A DNA stretch of 64,000 nucleotides, from assembly GCF_900099695.1 (NCBI RefSeq), contig NZ_FNCY01000015.1, positions 48,493 to 112,492 of the forward strand. The letters run 5' to 3'. The notes below the pieces were generated by a model, which was given only the letters and a program-made list of their open reading frames with translations, was not told where the DNA came from and did not search any database. The position numbers and the translations under genes were made by a program. Each line of letters starts with the position of its first letter. Position 1 is the stretch's first letter. This DNA is from Propionivibrio dicarboxylicus (GTDB taxonomy: Bacteria > Pseudomonadota > Gammaproteobacteria > Burkholderiales > Rhodocyclaceae). Below, piece by piece: positions 9,948 through 18,376 of the stretch.

Positions 9948-10556
9948 TCAGGCAGCTCGATTGCGTTGCTTCATCGCCTTGATGTGGTTGGAAAGCTCAT
10001 ATGATTCCAGGACCGATTCCTCCAAATGAGCGGCTCCCTCGATAAACCCGAGGCAATTGTCAGCACGACAATTGCATTGAAATGACTGATTCATCGACCA
10101 TTCTGTCGACGGATAAAAAAAGCACAACTCTTCACCTGGAGCGATGGTGCGCAACGCGCGCAAATGCCGGGCATCAACGTCAAAAAAGACGTTGGGCGAG
10201 CAACTGTGGTTGATGTATTCGAGGTGCGCGGGAAAGAGCATGCCGTGCTCTGCTTCGCCAAATTGAACGGACAGGTAATTGGGCGCGATCACCAAGCTGC
10301 GAAAGCCAATTTCGGAAAGCACTTCGCCTTCCTGGAATGCCATGCTGGCATGCAAGGCCTTTTCGCCGGAGAGGAGAGATTCACGAATAACAAAACTGCC
10401 TTGGGCGACCGTGGTGGTTTTCGTATCTGTACTGTTTTCAGCGGCAGGGTGTTTTTCCGGAGACTGGCAATGGAGAATGTTTGTCATGAGAATATATTTT
10501 TCGCGCACAGGAATGCAGAGCATCCAACTTGAATAAATCGGCAGCAAGTATTCCAT
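9948..10556 (-). CDS. Stand-alone SET-domain protein
   Basis: Small protein of 202 residues (179 if translation begins at the ATG at 10487, which removes an unusual hydrophobic lead; neither start has a clear ribosome binding site). The SET fold is visible as GSFVIRE (53-59), YINHSCSPNVFF (114-125), APGEELCFFYPSTEW (139-153) with the catalytic Tyr position kept, and a post-SET-like cluster CNCRADNC (161-168). It is only distantly similar to the SET half of the ATP-grasp fusion three genes downstream, so the operon carries two diverged SET domains. By family it should methylate an amine, typically a lysine side chain, using S-adenosylmethionine; the substrate could be a small molecule, a peptide or a protein of the pathway. 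First gene of the operon. Confidence 0.75.
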   Translation of the reverse strand: MEYLLPIYSSWMLCIPVREKYILMTNILHCQSPEKHPAAENSTDTKTTTVAQGSFVIRESLLSGEKALHASMAFQEGEVLSEIGFRSLVIAPNYLSVQFGEAEHGMLFPAHLEYINHSCSPNVFFDVDARHLRALRTIAPGEELCFFYPSTEWSMNQSFQCNCRADNCLGFIEGAAHLEESVLESYELSNHIKAMKQRNRAA

Positions 10557-11290
10557 GTTGTCATATATCGTGGGGTAATGTCACTACAAATACCTAGTCC
10601 ATGGCTTTGCAAAGAACATAACCGCACATCCAGGAGAATTCGGCGCGTGGCCGAACTTTGGATTGCGTGCATCTTCAGATAGCGAAAATTGTAGTTTGGC
10701 AATGCTTTCGACTGGATGGCAGGGGCATGCACATAACTGATTGAGTTTGACTGCGGCGCAGAGGTTCGGAATGGTCGACCGGTTTTCGATGAGCTCATTG
10801 CTGCCAATGCGCTCTGTAACCCTGAAACTTTCTGTTGACTATTCGGCAGGTCAGGCCTTTGCTGACCTTGAGCTCTCGGCCAGACTCGGGCTGCACTGGG
10901 TCAGTCAACAGCCATTCAGCCGAAAAATCCGCCCAATATCAGCTTGCCGATTCGGCGCCCCCCTCCGACTCACAAGAAACCATCATTGCCTTGGAGGTTG
11001 AGCGACGGGCTCTTGAGTGGAACGGTCGTCCGCAGTCGTGGCTGGCAGCGAACTGCTCGGCTTGAGCCGTCATCCGAGGACTGCAATTTGAACGGCAGCG
11101 GAGCTAACGTATTGAGGCTACCTCGACAAAGGCAGTGCCGTTGTAAGCATCGATCTGGATGCTGCCTTTCAGGTTACCGTGGCTTAGACAGTCGGCTTTG
11201 CCCGAGCAATTTGGCAGATTGTTCGCCCGTGCGAGCGCGGAGGCAAGGAGCTTCCTCGCTTGGTCATCCGTATGGCGGTGGATTAACGCC
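10557..11290. other. Gene-poor gap upstream of the ATP-grasp/SET operon
   Basis: No supported gene. The operon promoter should lie at the left end. Positions 10832-10911 are bounded by a perfect nine-base inverted repeat (CTGTTGACT / AGTCAACAG) and contain a second perfect hairpin (AGGTCAG at 10848-10854, CTGACCT at 10862-10868), so this stretch can fold into a nested structure. I looked for a short precursor-peptide gene on the minus strand here and found no frame with a credible start and ribosome binding site. Confidence 0.35.
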
Positions 11291-12181
11291 TCATTTCGAC
11301 TGCTGCCATGCTCGTAGGTGTGGCCAAAGAAGATTCAACGCCAAACCCGCCATTACGAAACTGGCAGCCACCAGTTTCCATGGAGGAAGTGATTCGCCAA
11401 GCAGCAGCGTTGAGGCGCCTATGCCGAAGATGGGCACGAGCAAGGCCATGGGGGTAATCGTTGCCATCGGGTAACGTGCCAGCAGCCAACCCCAGGCTAC
11501 GTAGCCGAAAAGCGTATTGCCCCACGCCTGCCATGCTACGGCGAGCCAAGAGCTGCCGCTAATCTGCCCGAAGGCAATCTGAATAGCTCCCGGCCCGTCG
11601 ATAACGACAGAGAGCAGCATGAGCGGAGGTATCGCAAAGGCGCTGGACCAGACAACATAAGCCATCATGTTGGCTGGTCGCCCGAATTTTGCCGCCATGT
11701 TTGCACCGGCCCACGAAAGCGCCGCACAAATTACTAACCCCAATCCGCCTACAGTCGTTGTGCCGTCCGTGTGATAAATAATTAGGGCAATACCACCGGT
11801 GGCAAGAAATAGAGAAAGATATTGATAAATCCGGATACGTTCGCCCGCCAGCAACGCCGCCAACCCAATCGTGAAGAAAACTTGCGACTGAATGACTAGA
11901 GAGGCAATGCCCGGTGATATCAGGCCATTCATCGCGATGTAGAGCAGTCCGAATTGCCCCACTCCAATCAAGATGCCATACAAGGCCAGATTGCCCAGTG
12001 AAACAGACGGGCGCGGAAAAACGACAGCCGCCGGCAAAAAAACCAAAATGAAACGTAATGTAGCAAAGAGCAGAGGCGGCACATCGCCAAGCGCTATCTT
12101 GATGACGACGAAATTGGTTCCCCATACAGCGACAACAGCCAGTGCGAGAAGAAAATGGCGCAGCGACAGCGATGACGTCAT
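11291..12181 (-). CDS. EamA/DMT-family permease
   Basis: Inner-membrane protein of 296 residues with ten predicted helices arranged as two EamA repeats: the first begins at FLLALAVVAVWGTNFVVIKI, the second near VGGLGLVICAALSWAGANMA. The block ISPGIASLVIQSQVFFTIGLAALLAGE is typical of RhaT/YdcZ/EamA exporters that expel amino acids or other metabolites. It lies alone in its strand context, with about 730 bases of non-coding DNA between it and the SET operon, so a link to that operon is possible but unsupported. Substrate cannot be inferred. Confidence 0.85.
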   Translation of the reverse strand: MTSSLSLRHFLLALAVVAVWGTNFVVIKIALGDVPPLLFATLRFILVFLPAAVVFPRPSVSLGNLALYGILIGVGQFGLLYIAMNGLISPGIASLVIQSQVFFTIGLAALLAGERIRIYQYLSLFLATGGIALIIYHTDGTTTVGGLGLVICAALSWAGANMAAKFGRPANMMAYVVWSSAFAIPPLMLLSVVIDGPGAIQIAFGQISGSSWLAVAWQAWGNTLFGYVAWGWLLARYPMATITPMALLVPIFGIGASTLLLGESLPPWKLVAASFVMAGLALNLLWPHLRAWQQSK

Positions 12182-12506
12182 TGGAAAAATCTCATTCGAC
12201 TAAATTTCTCCAGGAGACCGGTCGGCGCTCTCACTTGAGTATTCTCATCAAAACCGACAGCCTTTCGCGAGCTAAAACCGCCACCGATTCGCGTTTCAAA
12301 ATTGCCTGTCATTCGCACACCAAAACCGCCATATATTCTCATTTGCAATCCATCACCATCATGCTCAGGAAAATTGCTTGGCAGGTTACGGCTTATCGGC
12401 CTAAGCTGATCCCGGATCTTGGGCCAGATTCCGGCGACGATGCGTCATTTACCAGACGCTCAAACGTTGATAGCAGTCAATGGACTTTAACTCACCCCCC
12501 TCACTC
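12182..12506. other. Gap with a 24-base tandem repeat
   Basis: Contains the upstream region of the EamA gene and a four-unit degenerate repeat described separately. No gene is supported; a plus-strand frame runs through the repeat but has no ribosome binding site and no recognisable product. Confidence 0.4.
12250..12345. repeat. Degenerate 24-base tandem repeat, four units
   Basis: Units start at 12250, 12274, 12298 and 12322; each begins AAAA(C/T)(C/T)G and has a T-C core 14-19 bases in (ATTCGC in two units, TTTCGC and ATTCTC in the others). Unit length is exactly 24 bases with no indels, and translated in one plus frame it gives an eight-residue pattern KTxxxSxx. Units share roughly half to two-thirds of their bases. 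Confidence 0.6.
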
Positions 12507-15500
12507 TTACTCAATTTCTGTTCCACCTTCCCCAACGACTACGAATGGTGCCCAGAACATTGGATGTGCGTATTCAGGGCGATTCGGAGTGTTGATCAGG
12601 GCCAGCATCGCCTTGCGGTGAGCTTCTGCCTTTCCTTGTTCTGGGTGAACGTTGTACTCCTTTAACATGCCGGTCGTTAGCGGCACAGTGGCTTCTGAAG
12701 CAACTGGCCAGTGCGAAACGAGTAGCGAACGAGCGCCGGAGTAAAAGAACGCCTTGGCCAGTCCTGAAAAACCCTCTGCTCCTGGGCTGCCATCGGTCGC
12801 CGCGGTATTGCACGCTGAAAGCACTACCCAATCTGCATTGAGCCGAAGCTGCGCCACTTCACTAGCGGCAAGATAGCCGTCGTCCATTGCGCTGCCTTTT
12901 GCTGGAGGGGTTAGGATCAGTCCGGGCTCGCCAATGCCCTGGATTTCTCCGGCCATAACACCATGGGTGGCAAAGACGACAGTGCGGAAGCGGCTTAAAT
13001 CCAGCCTCTTAACCGTTGCCTCGCTAGCCTGATGCTGCAGCCAAATCGTATCTGCTCCAGCCTTGAGTACTGTACCTATAGCACGAAGTTCATCTGCGGT
13101 TTCAGGCAGGCGTGGCGCACGTCGAATGACATCGACATCGGCGATTTCAGCCTGTACTGCGCCCGTCGTGGCATCAGTTTGAGTTGCCGGATTGCGGAAG
13201 ACGGATGCCATGGTCAGTGAGCCCCGTTTGCCGCGAACCCCTCCCTCTGTTTCGCCAATAAGAGGATCGCCGAATCCGACGAACGGCTCTCGGGCGGCTT
13301 CGGTTTTCGAGAACTGACGAAATGCCTGGAGCGAGCCAACGGAAGGCAATACCGAGATGGCGTAGCGTTTGACCAGCCAATCGATCTTGCGGTAGTCAGC
13401 ACTGGTCTTGATCGCTGGCGGTGGAGTCGCAATCAGCATACTGAACGACAGGCTCTGCAAAGCACCGACTGGCACGACCAGTAGATGCTTGACACCATCG
13501 AGATGCGGTTGAGCCGGCTTCATCAATGCCTGGTAAAGCGCGTGCAGCACACCCGCATCAAGGCGCATCAGTGCTCCGTTTGCATCGATCATCATGTTTG
13601 CACGCGCAGCAGCGACCTTGGCGCTGACATCATTGACGTCGGCAGATAGCGGCAAGAACATGGCCTTGTCCTGTCTCACCACCCAAAGATGATTTTTCTC
13701 ACCCAAGGCATACACGAGCAATGCCTCCCCGTGCTTTAACAATGAGCGTATCCGGCCCAAATCAAGAGGCGCTTGCCGTGTCAGTTCCTGATATTGAGGA
13801 AAGCTGAGCGCCAGCTCAGCATTGATAGTCTCGATTTCCTGGCTGATGCTGACGATTTCACCACGGATCCGTTGCTCGTCGGCAACAACGCGTTGTGCGG
13901 AAGGCCTGCTGGCCACCTTCAGCAATTTCGCTTCGTGCCTAGCCCGACGCTCTGCTGCATCTTGTTTGCGTTTGATCAAACCGGCCAGCGTATCGTCGCC
14001 TGTGGCGAAACGAGCAGCCATCTTTGCGATGGCAGAGGCGGTACCGCTCATCTGTTCGAGCTGAACAATCTGCAGCGACTCATCCACAATGACATCGACT
14101 TCTTCCTGATTCGGGTTGAGTGAGAGCAAAGCAAGATGGTTCTGGAACCCAGTGCGATTTGTCACCGCTTCACGCAGAGCCGCGTCGTCTGTACCGCCAT
14201 TAGCTATGCGTTGCCGGGCAATGGCGCTGGCTCGCCGCGCCAGAAGCAGTGCCTCAACATTACGGCCTTGTTTGCGATACATCTTGGCTTGGTTGTTGAG
14301 ACTCAGCGCAAGACCAGGATGGTCTTCACCGACGATCTTCTCGACGACCAGGCGCGACCGCTGATAGAGGGCCTCAGCCTTGGCGTAATCCCCCTGCGCT
14401 TGATAGAGATCGGCCTCCTTGTGCAGGCTAGTCGCTACCAATGCGTGATCCGGTCCCAGACTGTCCTCAAGAACTTCGTGTGCCTGCCTGAACAACGGCA
14501 GAGCCTCCTCGTACCGCCCCTGCTTTCCGATGGCCTCAGCAAGGTTATAGAGGTTTGTACCCAGTTCGAAATTTTTCTTGGTCAGTGTCTTTTCGCGGAT
14601 CAGCAGCGCTTGCCGATAAAGCACTTCCGCTTCGGCATATCGGCCCTGGTCGACCCACTGATAAGCCTGATCACTCAGCACTTCGGCCACTCGCGGGTGA
14701 TCGGGGCCCAACGCGTCATTCAGTATTCGCCGCGCACGCTCTCTGAGCTCGTCTGCGAGTACGTATTTCTTTTCGGTGGTGTAGAGGGCTGCAAGATTAT
14801 TTAGGCTAGTCGCCAAATCGGGATTGTTCGCACCAAGGGCCTGTTCGCGGATTTCCAAGGCACGCTTGAGCAATGCTTCAACCACGTTGTGTTGCCCTTG
14901 CGCGTAATGCGCCAGCGCGAGTTGGTTAAGTACAGATGCAACGTGAGGATGGGTTGGGCCGAGCGACTTTTCGATGATAGCAAGCGCTCGCCTGAAGAGT
15001 TTTTCCGCTTGTAAGTACTGGTCTTGCGCCAGATATGGCCCTGCCAGGTTAACCAGACTGACCGCGACGTTGGGGTGCTCTTGCCCTAAGGCTTTCTCTC
15101 GTAAAGCAAGAGATCGTTTCTGCACGGCCTCTGCCCGAGCATACTCACCTTGAGCGGTGTAGAGTTCGCCCAGGTTGTTCAGAATGTAGCCAAGATCAGG
15201 ATGATTGGGTCCGAACGCTTTCTCGCAGATCGCCAGCGCACGCTTCAGAAGGGGCTCCGCTTGGGAGTAGCGTGCTTGGTTCATATAAAGAAAAGCCAGG
15301 TTGCTCAAGCTTACCGCCAAGGCAGGATTTTCCGGACCCAGCGCCTTTTCCTGGATTGCCAGCGCGCGCTGGGCGAGCGCCTCTGCCTGGATGAGACGTC
15401 CACGTTCAAAAGCTACTCCGGTAATTTTGATGAGCAACTGCGCTGTATTCGGGTGGTCTGGTCCGTACGCCCTTTCGTATACATCCAACGCTTGCTGATA

Positions 15501-15917
15501 GAGCTGTTCTGCCTGTTCATTGCGGTATTGGAGCTTATAAAGATCGCCGAGATTGGCCCGCACCGTCGCAGCAGATGTCATATCAGGCCCCGACGTTCTC
15601 TCGTAAATTTTCAGGGCACGCAGGTAGAACGGTTCCACCTGCGCATACTGCCCCTGGCTGACCAACATCAGCGCCAGGTCGTTGAGACTGGAGGCGACGC
15701 TTAAGTGATCGGGGCCGAGAGTATCTTCAGCTAGACGGACGGCTTGCTTTGCCCGTTCGGCGGCACGCGCATATTGCCCTTGCTGGTAAAGAGATGCCGT
15801 TTCTTTTCGGAGCATTTCCAAGTTTTGGGCCCCCACCGAAAAAACAACCAGAAGACATGCAGCAGTAAACGTAAGCGACTGTGTTAGCGTGCGCTTTTTT
15901 TGCATAGATACGATCAT
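12507..15917 (-). CDS. Exported TPR-CHAT protein (caspase-like protease domain)
   Basis: About 1136 residues from the ATG at 15917, chosen because GGAG lies seven bases upstream. Residues 5-31 are a Sec signal peptide (basic MQKKR, hydrophobic core, SVGAQ end). The next 600 or so residues are a long run of 42-residue kinesin-light-chain-type TPRs (repeated ALxIxExxLGPxHPxVA and NNLAxLYxxQGxYxxAE patterns). A coiled-coil-like stretch follows, then a C-terminal CHAT domain with the His of FATHG (about 985) and the Cys of LSACNT (about 1036), the catalytic dyad of caspase-like clan CD proteases. The protein should act in the periplasm or at the cell surface. It has no operon partners; target and activation signal are unknown. 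Confidence 0.88.
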   Translation of the reverse strand: MIVSMQKKRTLTQSLTFTAACLLVVFSVGAQNLEMLRKETASLYQQGQYARAAERAKQAVRLAEDTLGPDHLSVASSLNDLALMLVSQGQYAQVEPFYLRALKIYERTSGPDMTSAATVRANLGDLYKLQYRNEQAEQLYQQALDVYERAYGPDHPNTAQLLIKITGVAFERGRLIQAEALAQRALAIQEKALGPENPALAVSLSNLAFLYMNQARYSQAEPLLKRALAICEKAFGPNHPDLGYILNNLGELYTAQGEYARAEAVQKRSLALREKALGQEHPNVAVSLVNLAGPYLAQDQYLQAEKLFRRALAIIEKSLGPTHPHVASVLNQLALAHYAQGQHNVVEALLKRALEIREQALGANNPDLATSLNNLAALYTTEKKYVLADELRERARRILNDALGPDHPRVAEVLSDQAYQWVDQGRYAEAEVLYRQALLIREKTLTKKNFELGTNLYNLAEAIGKQGRYEEALPLFRQAHEVLEDSLGPDHALVATSLHKEADLYQAQGDYAKAEALYQRSRLVVEKIVGEDHPGLALSLNNQAKMYRKQGRNVEALLLARRASAIARQRIANGGTDDAALREAVTNRTGFQNHLALLSLNPNQEEVDVIVDESLQIVQLEQMSGTASAIAKMAARFATGDDTLAGLIKRKQDAAERRARHEAKLLKVASRPSAQRVVADEQRIRGEIVSISQEIETINAELALSFPQYQELTRQAPLDLGRIRSLLKHGEALLVYALGEKNHLWVVRQDKAMFLPLSADVNDVSAKVAAARANMMIDANGALMRLDAGVLHALYQALMKPAQPHLDGVKHLLVVPVGALQSLSFSMLIATPPPAIKTSADYRKIDWLVKRYAISVLPSVGSLQAFRQFSKTEAAREPFVGFGDPLIGETEGGVRGKRGSLTMASVFRNPATQTDATTGAVQAEIADVDVIRRAPRLPETADELRAIGTVLKAGADTIWLQHQASEATVKRLDLSRFRTVVFATHGVMAGEIQGIGEPGLILTPPAKGSAMDDGYLAASEVAQLRLNADWVVLSACNTAATDGSPGAEGFSGLAKAFFYSGARSLLVSHWPVASEATVPLTTGMLKEYNVHPEQGKAEAHRKAMLALINTPNRPEYAHPMFWAPFVVVGEGGTEIE

Positions 15918-15962
15918 TTTGTTACTCCAGGTCGATCTGAAACAACGGGCCGCTAGTTTCAT

Positions 15963-16907
15963 ACAACGCAGACATGTTTTTTATGCGATCGTATGTCGCT
16001 GTAGAAGTAGTTCCGGCTCAACATCCTCTGCTCTCAGGATAGAACTCGGCATCGCTCTTTTTCGTATTTTTTGCCTCCGAGAGTAAAGGCTGCATACTCT
16101 TTCGCTGCGACTTCCATGTGATTATGGGCGTTGCGCGTGGCGAGCCAAGCACGACTATGACTGCCTCATCCCCCGTGTTGCCAGAGTCGGGCAAAAAAAC
16201 AACCCAAGGTGCTACAAAAACACCGAGACAATCCTGTTGGTTCCTATAGCTACACCAGCACCCCGCAACGAAATACAGGTGCTAGGCAGGCCAATGCTCT
16301 TGGACTGATCTCGTGCAAGAAGCTGTCACTGAGTTGCTATTTACCAGCGCCCACTAAGGCCGAGGAGCAGTGACGGCCGAAGCTGACCTTGCGGGCACTG
16401 CAGTATCGGGCGGAAATCGGGCTGTAAGCCGCCTTTCAGTCTCGGACACCTACTCCGCACAGCCCCCCCAAAGCACATGCGCAAACCGCCATTGATATGT
16501 TTGATCAGTGCATGAGTACGGCATTGGAAAAACCAGACGGGGTTGTTCGGCGCCGGGAATTCCATCAATTATCATTCGGCAGCTAATCGAGGAATTACGG
16601 ACTGTCGATAAATAATAGGTGAATGGCTGCTCAAGCCGATTAGTTGAAATTGGCGCTCAGGCGGTTCTTAGAGCGAAGCAGTCATTCCAACGTCGTTTGT
16701 CATAACACAGGTGCGACTGCTTCTGGCCGATTGCACTCATATATCATGTCACCGAAAAGCGGCCGGCAAGGCTGCGTGCTTCCGTGCAACTGTTCAGGCA
16801 TCCGAGTTCAAAGGCTGACAAGAGATACGCCTGAAGGGAACATGGGTGTGTGGATCTTCCGGCTATGTCCGCGTAGATCGCCATTCCGCGGCCTTTCGAG
16901 GCTATGA
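15963..16907. other. 945-base gap without a supported gene
   Basis: Only decayed non-coding sequence is visible. 16351-16367 (CCACTAAGGCCGAGGAG) matches motifs near 200 and 5517. A 15-base word TAAGCCGCCTTTCAG at about 16425 recurs inverted near 18195 in the gap after the FeS-protein gene. No terminator, tRNA or transposase remnant could be identified. Confidence 0.35.
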
Positions 16908-18110
16908 CTACCTGAAGGTCTTCGCTGCCTTTCGCCACTTCATCCTGGCCAGGTCGATGAGGAAAGGTTGAATTCGGCCTTTCTCCCAAAGGATGCGGGC
17001 GTACATCCGGTTGCGTGTCCTGGGTGGGATCGTATGCACAGGGCGCGGGACGAAGTGAATTGCCCCATTCTTGCAGGCGTCGATACAGGCGCCGCAGCCG
17101 AGACAGGTTCCGGCGTCCACCTCGGCATGTCGTTCGGCCTTGCTCCGATGGCGCGCCGTATCGGCAAGGCCAATACACTTGACGTTGCAAGTACTCAGGC
17201 AATCGCCGCAATAGTCACACTGTGTGGCGTCGACCTCTGCCAGGAAAGGTGTCTTGGCGACCCCGTTGGCGAACCCGCTCTGCACGCCCGCCATGAGTTC
17301 GCAACAGCAGCGGCAACAGTTGCACAGGAATGAGGGTTTCTCGCGCACGTTATCGGTGACGTGGGTCAAGCCAAGCAAGCGCGCCTGTTCCAGACCGGCC
17401 AGCAGCGTTGCCTTGTCGCGTTCCTGGGCGAAGCCGCGGCGTACGAGAAATCGCGCGCCTTCACCGAGGACCATGCACAGCCCGTCGACCGGAGCCCCCT
17501 TGCGGCAGATTTTGCCCAGATGTTCCTTCTTGTGGCGGCAGTAGCACAAGGTGACGGCGCAGTAGTCGGCGGCTTCGATGATCTGGCGAGCGTCTTCGTA
17601 GGCGGTAATGCGGGAAGTGACGGGGATGTGTTCGGGGTAAGCGAGTGCGCGGGTGAGTTGGGTCGGGCTGCCGAAGAACTCGCCGGTCTGGCCTTGGCGG
17701 CCATTTTCGTGGAGATACTCACTCATCAGCCGAGCCAGTTCCGCGGGAGAAACCGGGGATGTCAGGATCGGACTACGCCGCATGAATGTGAATTCGAAGA
17801 AGCCGATCAGGCCGGGAACGAGCAGGTAATACGTGGCGCCGCTGTAGGGAAGGTCCATGACCAGCCCCTTGTTGGCCATCGATTCCAGAATCGGGAGCAG
17901 TCGATCGATGGTAATGCCGGTCAGTTCGCCCAATTCGTCGCTGGTCGCCTCGTGCAGCGGGAATCGTGAGGCAACAAAGGCTTCTTCTTCACTAAACAGG
18001 AGCGACAGGATTTCACGCAGCTTGGCGCTATCGACCAGGCCGATCGGATAGCGATTAAGGCGGTCGATTAACGGAATCAGCGATGATTTGTCGCTCAGCA
18101 GATGACCCAC
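16908..18110 (-). CDS. Winged-helix multi-cluster 4Fe-4S protein
   Basis: Protein of 400 residues. Residues 25-115 look like a winged-helix region (EATSDELGELTGITIDRLLPIL...NKGLVMD). The middle carries two cysteine-dense groups, CYC-x8-C-x9-C (189-212) and NCCRCCCELM (264-273), and residues 298-350 form a ferredoxin-like pair of 4Fe-4S motifs (CDYCGDCLSTCNVKC and CLGCGACIDACKNGA). The family is annotated elsewhere simply as 4Fe-4S dicluster proteins, and no reaction has been assigned to my knowledge; an electron-transfer or redox-sensing role is inferred from the clusters. No signal peptide, so cytoplasmic. It is monocistronic. Ten or more cysteines outside the ferredoxin domain may hold an additional metal centre. 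Confidence 0.8.
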   Translation of the reverse strand: MGHLLSDKSSLIPLIDRLNRYPIGLVDSAKLREILSLLFSEEEAFVASRFPLHEATSDELGELTGITIDRLLPILESMANKGLVMDLPYSGATYYLLVPGLIGFFEFTFMRRSPILTSPVSPAELARLMSEYLHENGRQGQTGEFFGSPTQLTRALAYPEHIPVTSRITAYEDARQIIEAADYCAVTLCYCRHKKEHLGKICRKGAPVDGLCMVLGEGARFLVRRGFAQERDKATLLAGLEQARLLGLTHVTDNVREKPSFLCNCCRCCCELMAGVQSGFANGVAKTPFLAEVDATQCDYCGDCLSTCNVKCIGLADTARHRSKAERHAEVDAGTCLGCGACIDACKNGAIHFVPRPVHTIPPRTRNRMYARILWEKGRIQPFLIDLARMKWRKAAKTFR

Positions 18111-18376
18111 ACGATACTCCGGCGAAAATGTGATGCTGATTGTACGTCAGTGCCGTGGCTACGCGAGGAAGCGACCGTTCAGGGTGACCGGGGGCTGAAA
18201 GGCGGCTTAGCACAATGTTGCAGCCCGACACCGATCGATAGACAAATGGCCTGATTGGCCGAACAACCGCCCGCCCAAGACAACGCCCCGCGCGCCCCCA
18301 ACGGTCCTTGCGCCGCAGGATCAGCCCGCCACCAGGAACCTTTTGAAAAATCCCAGGAGGCCCGAAAACCCGCCGC

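Noticed and set aside
10484..10807. Cysteine-containing 107-codon minus-strand frame before the SET gene, considered as a RiPP precursor
   Set aside because: No ribosome binding site, overlaps the SET gene in another frame, and has no leader/core-like organisation.
12142..12621. 159-codon plus-strand frame through the 24-base repeat
   Set aside because: Overlaps the starts or ends of two real genes, lacks a ribosome binding site, and outside the repeat shows no protein-like pattern.
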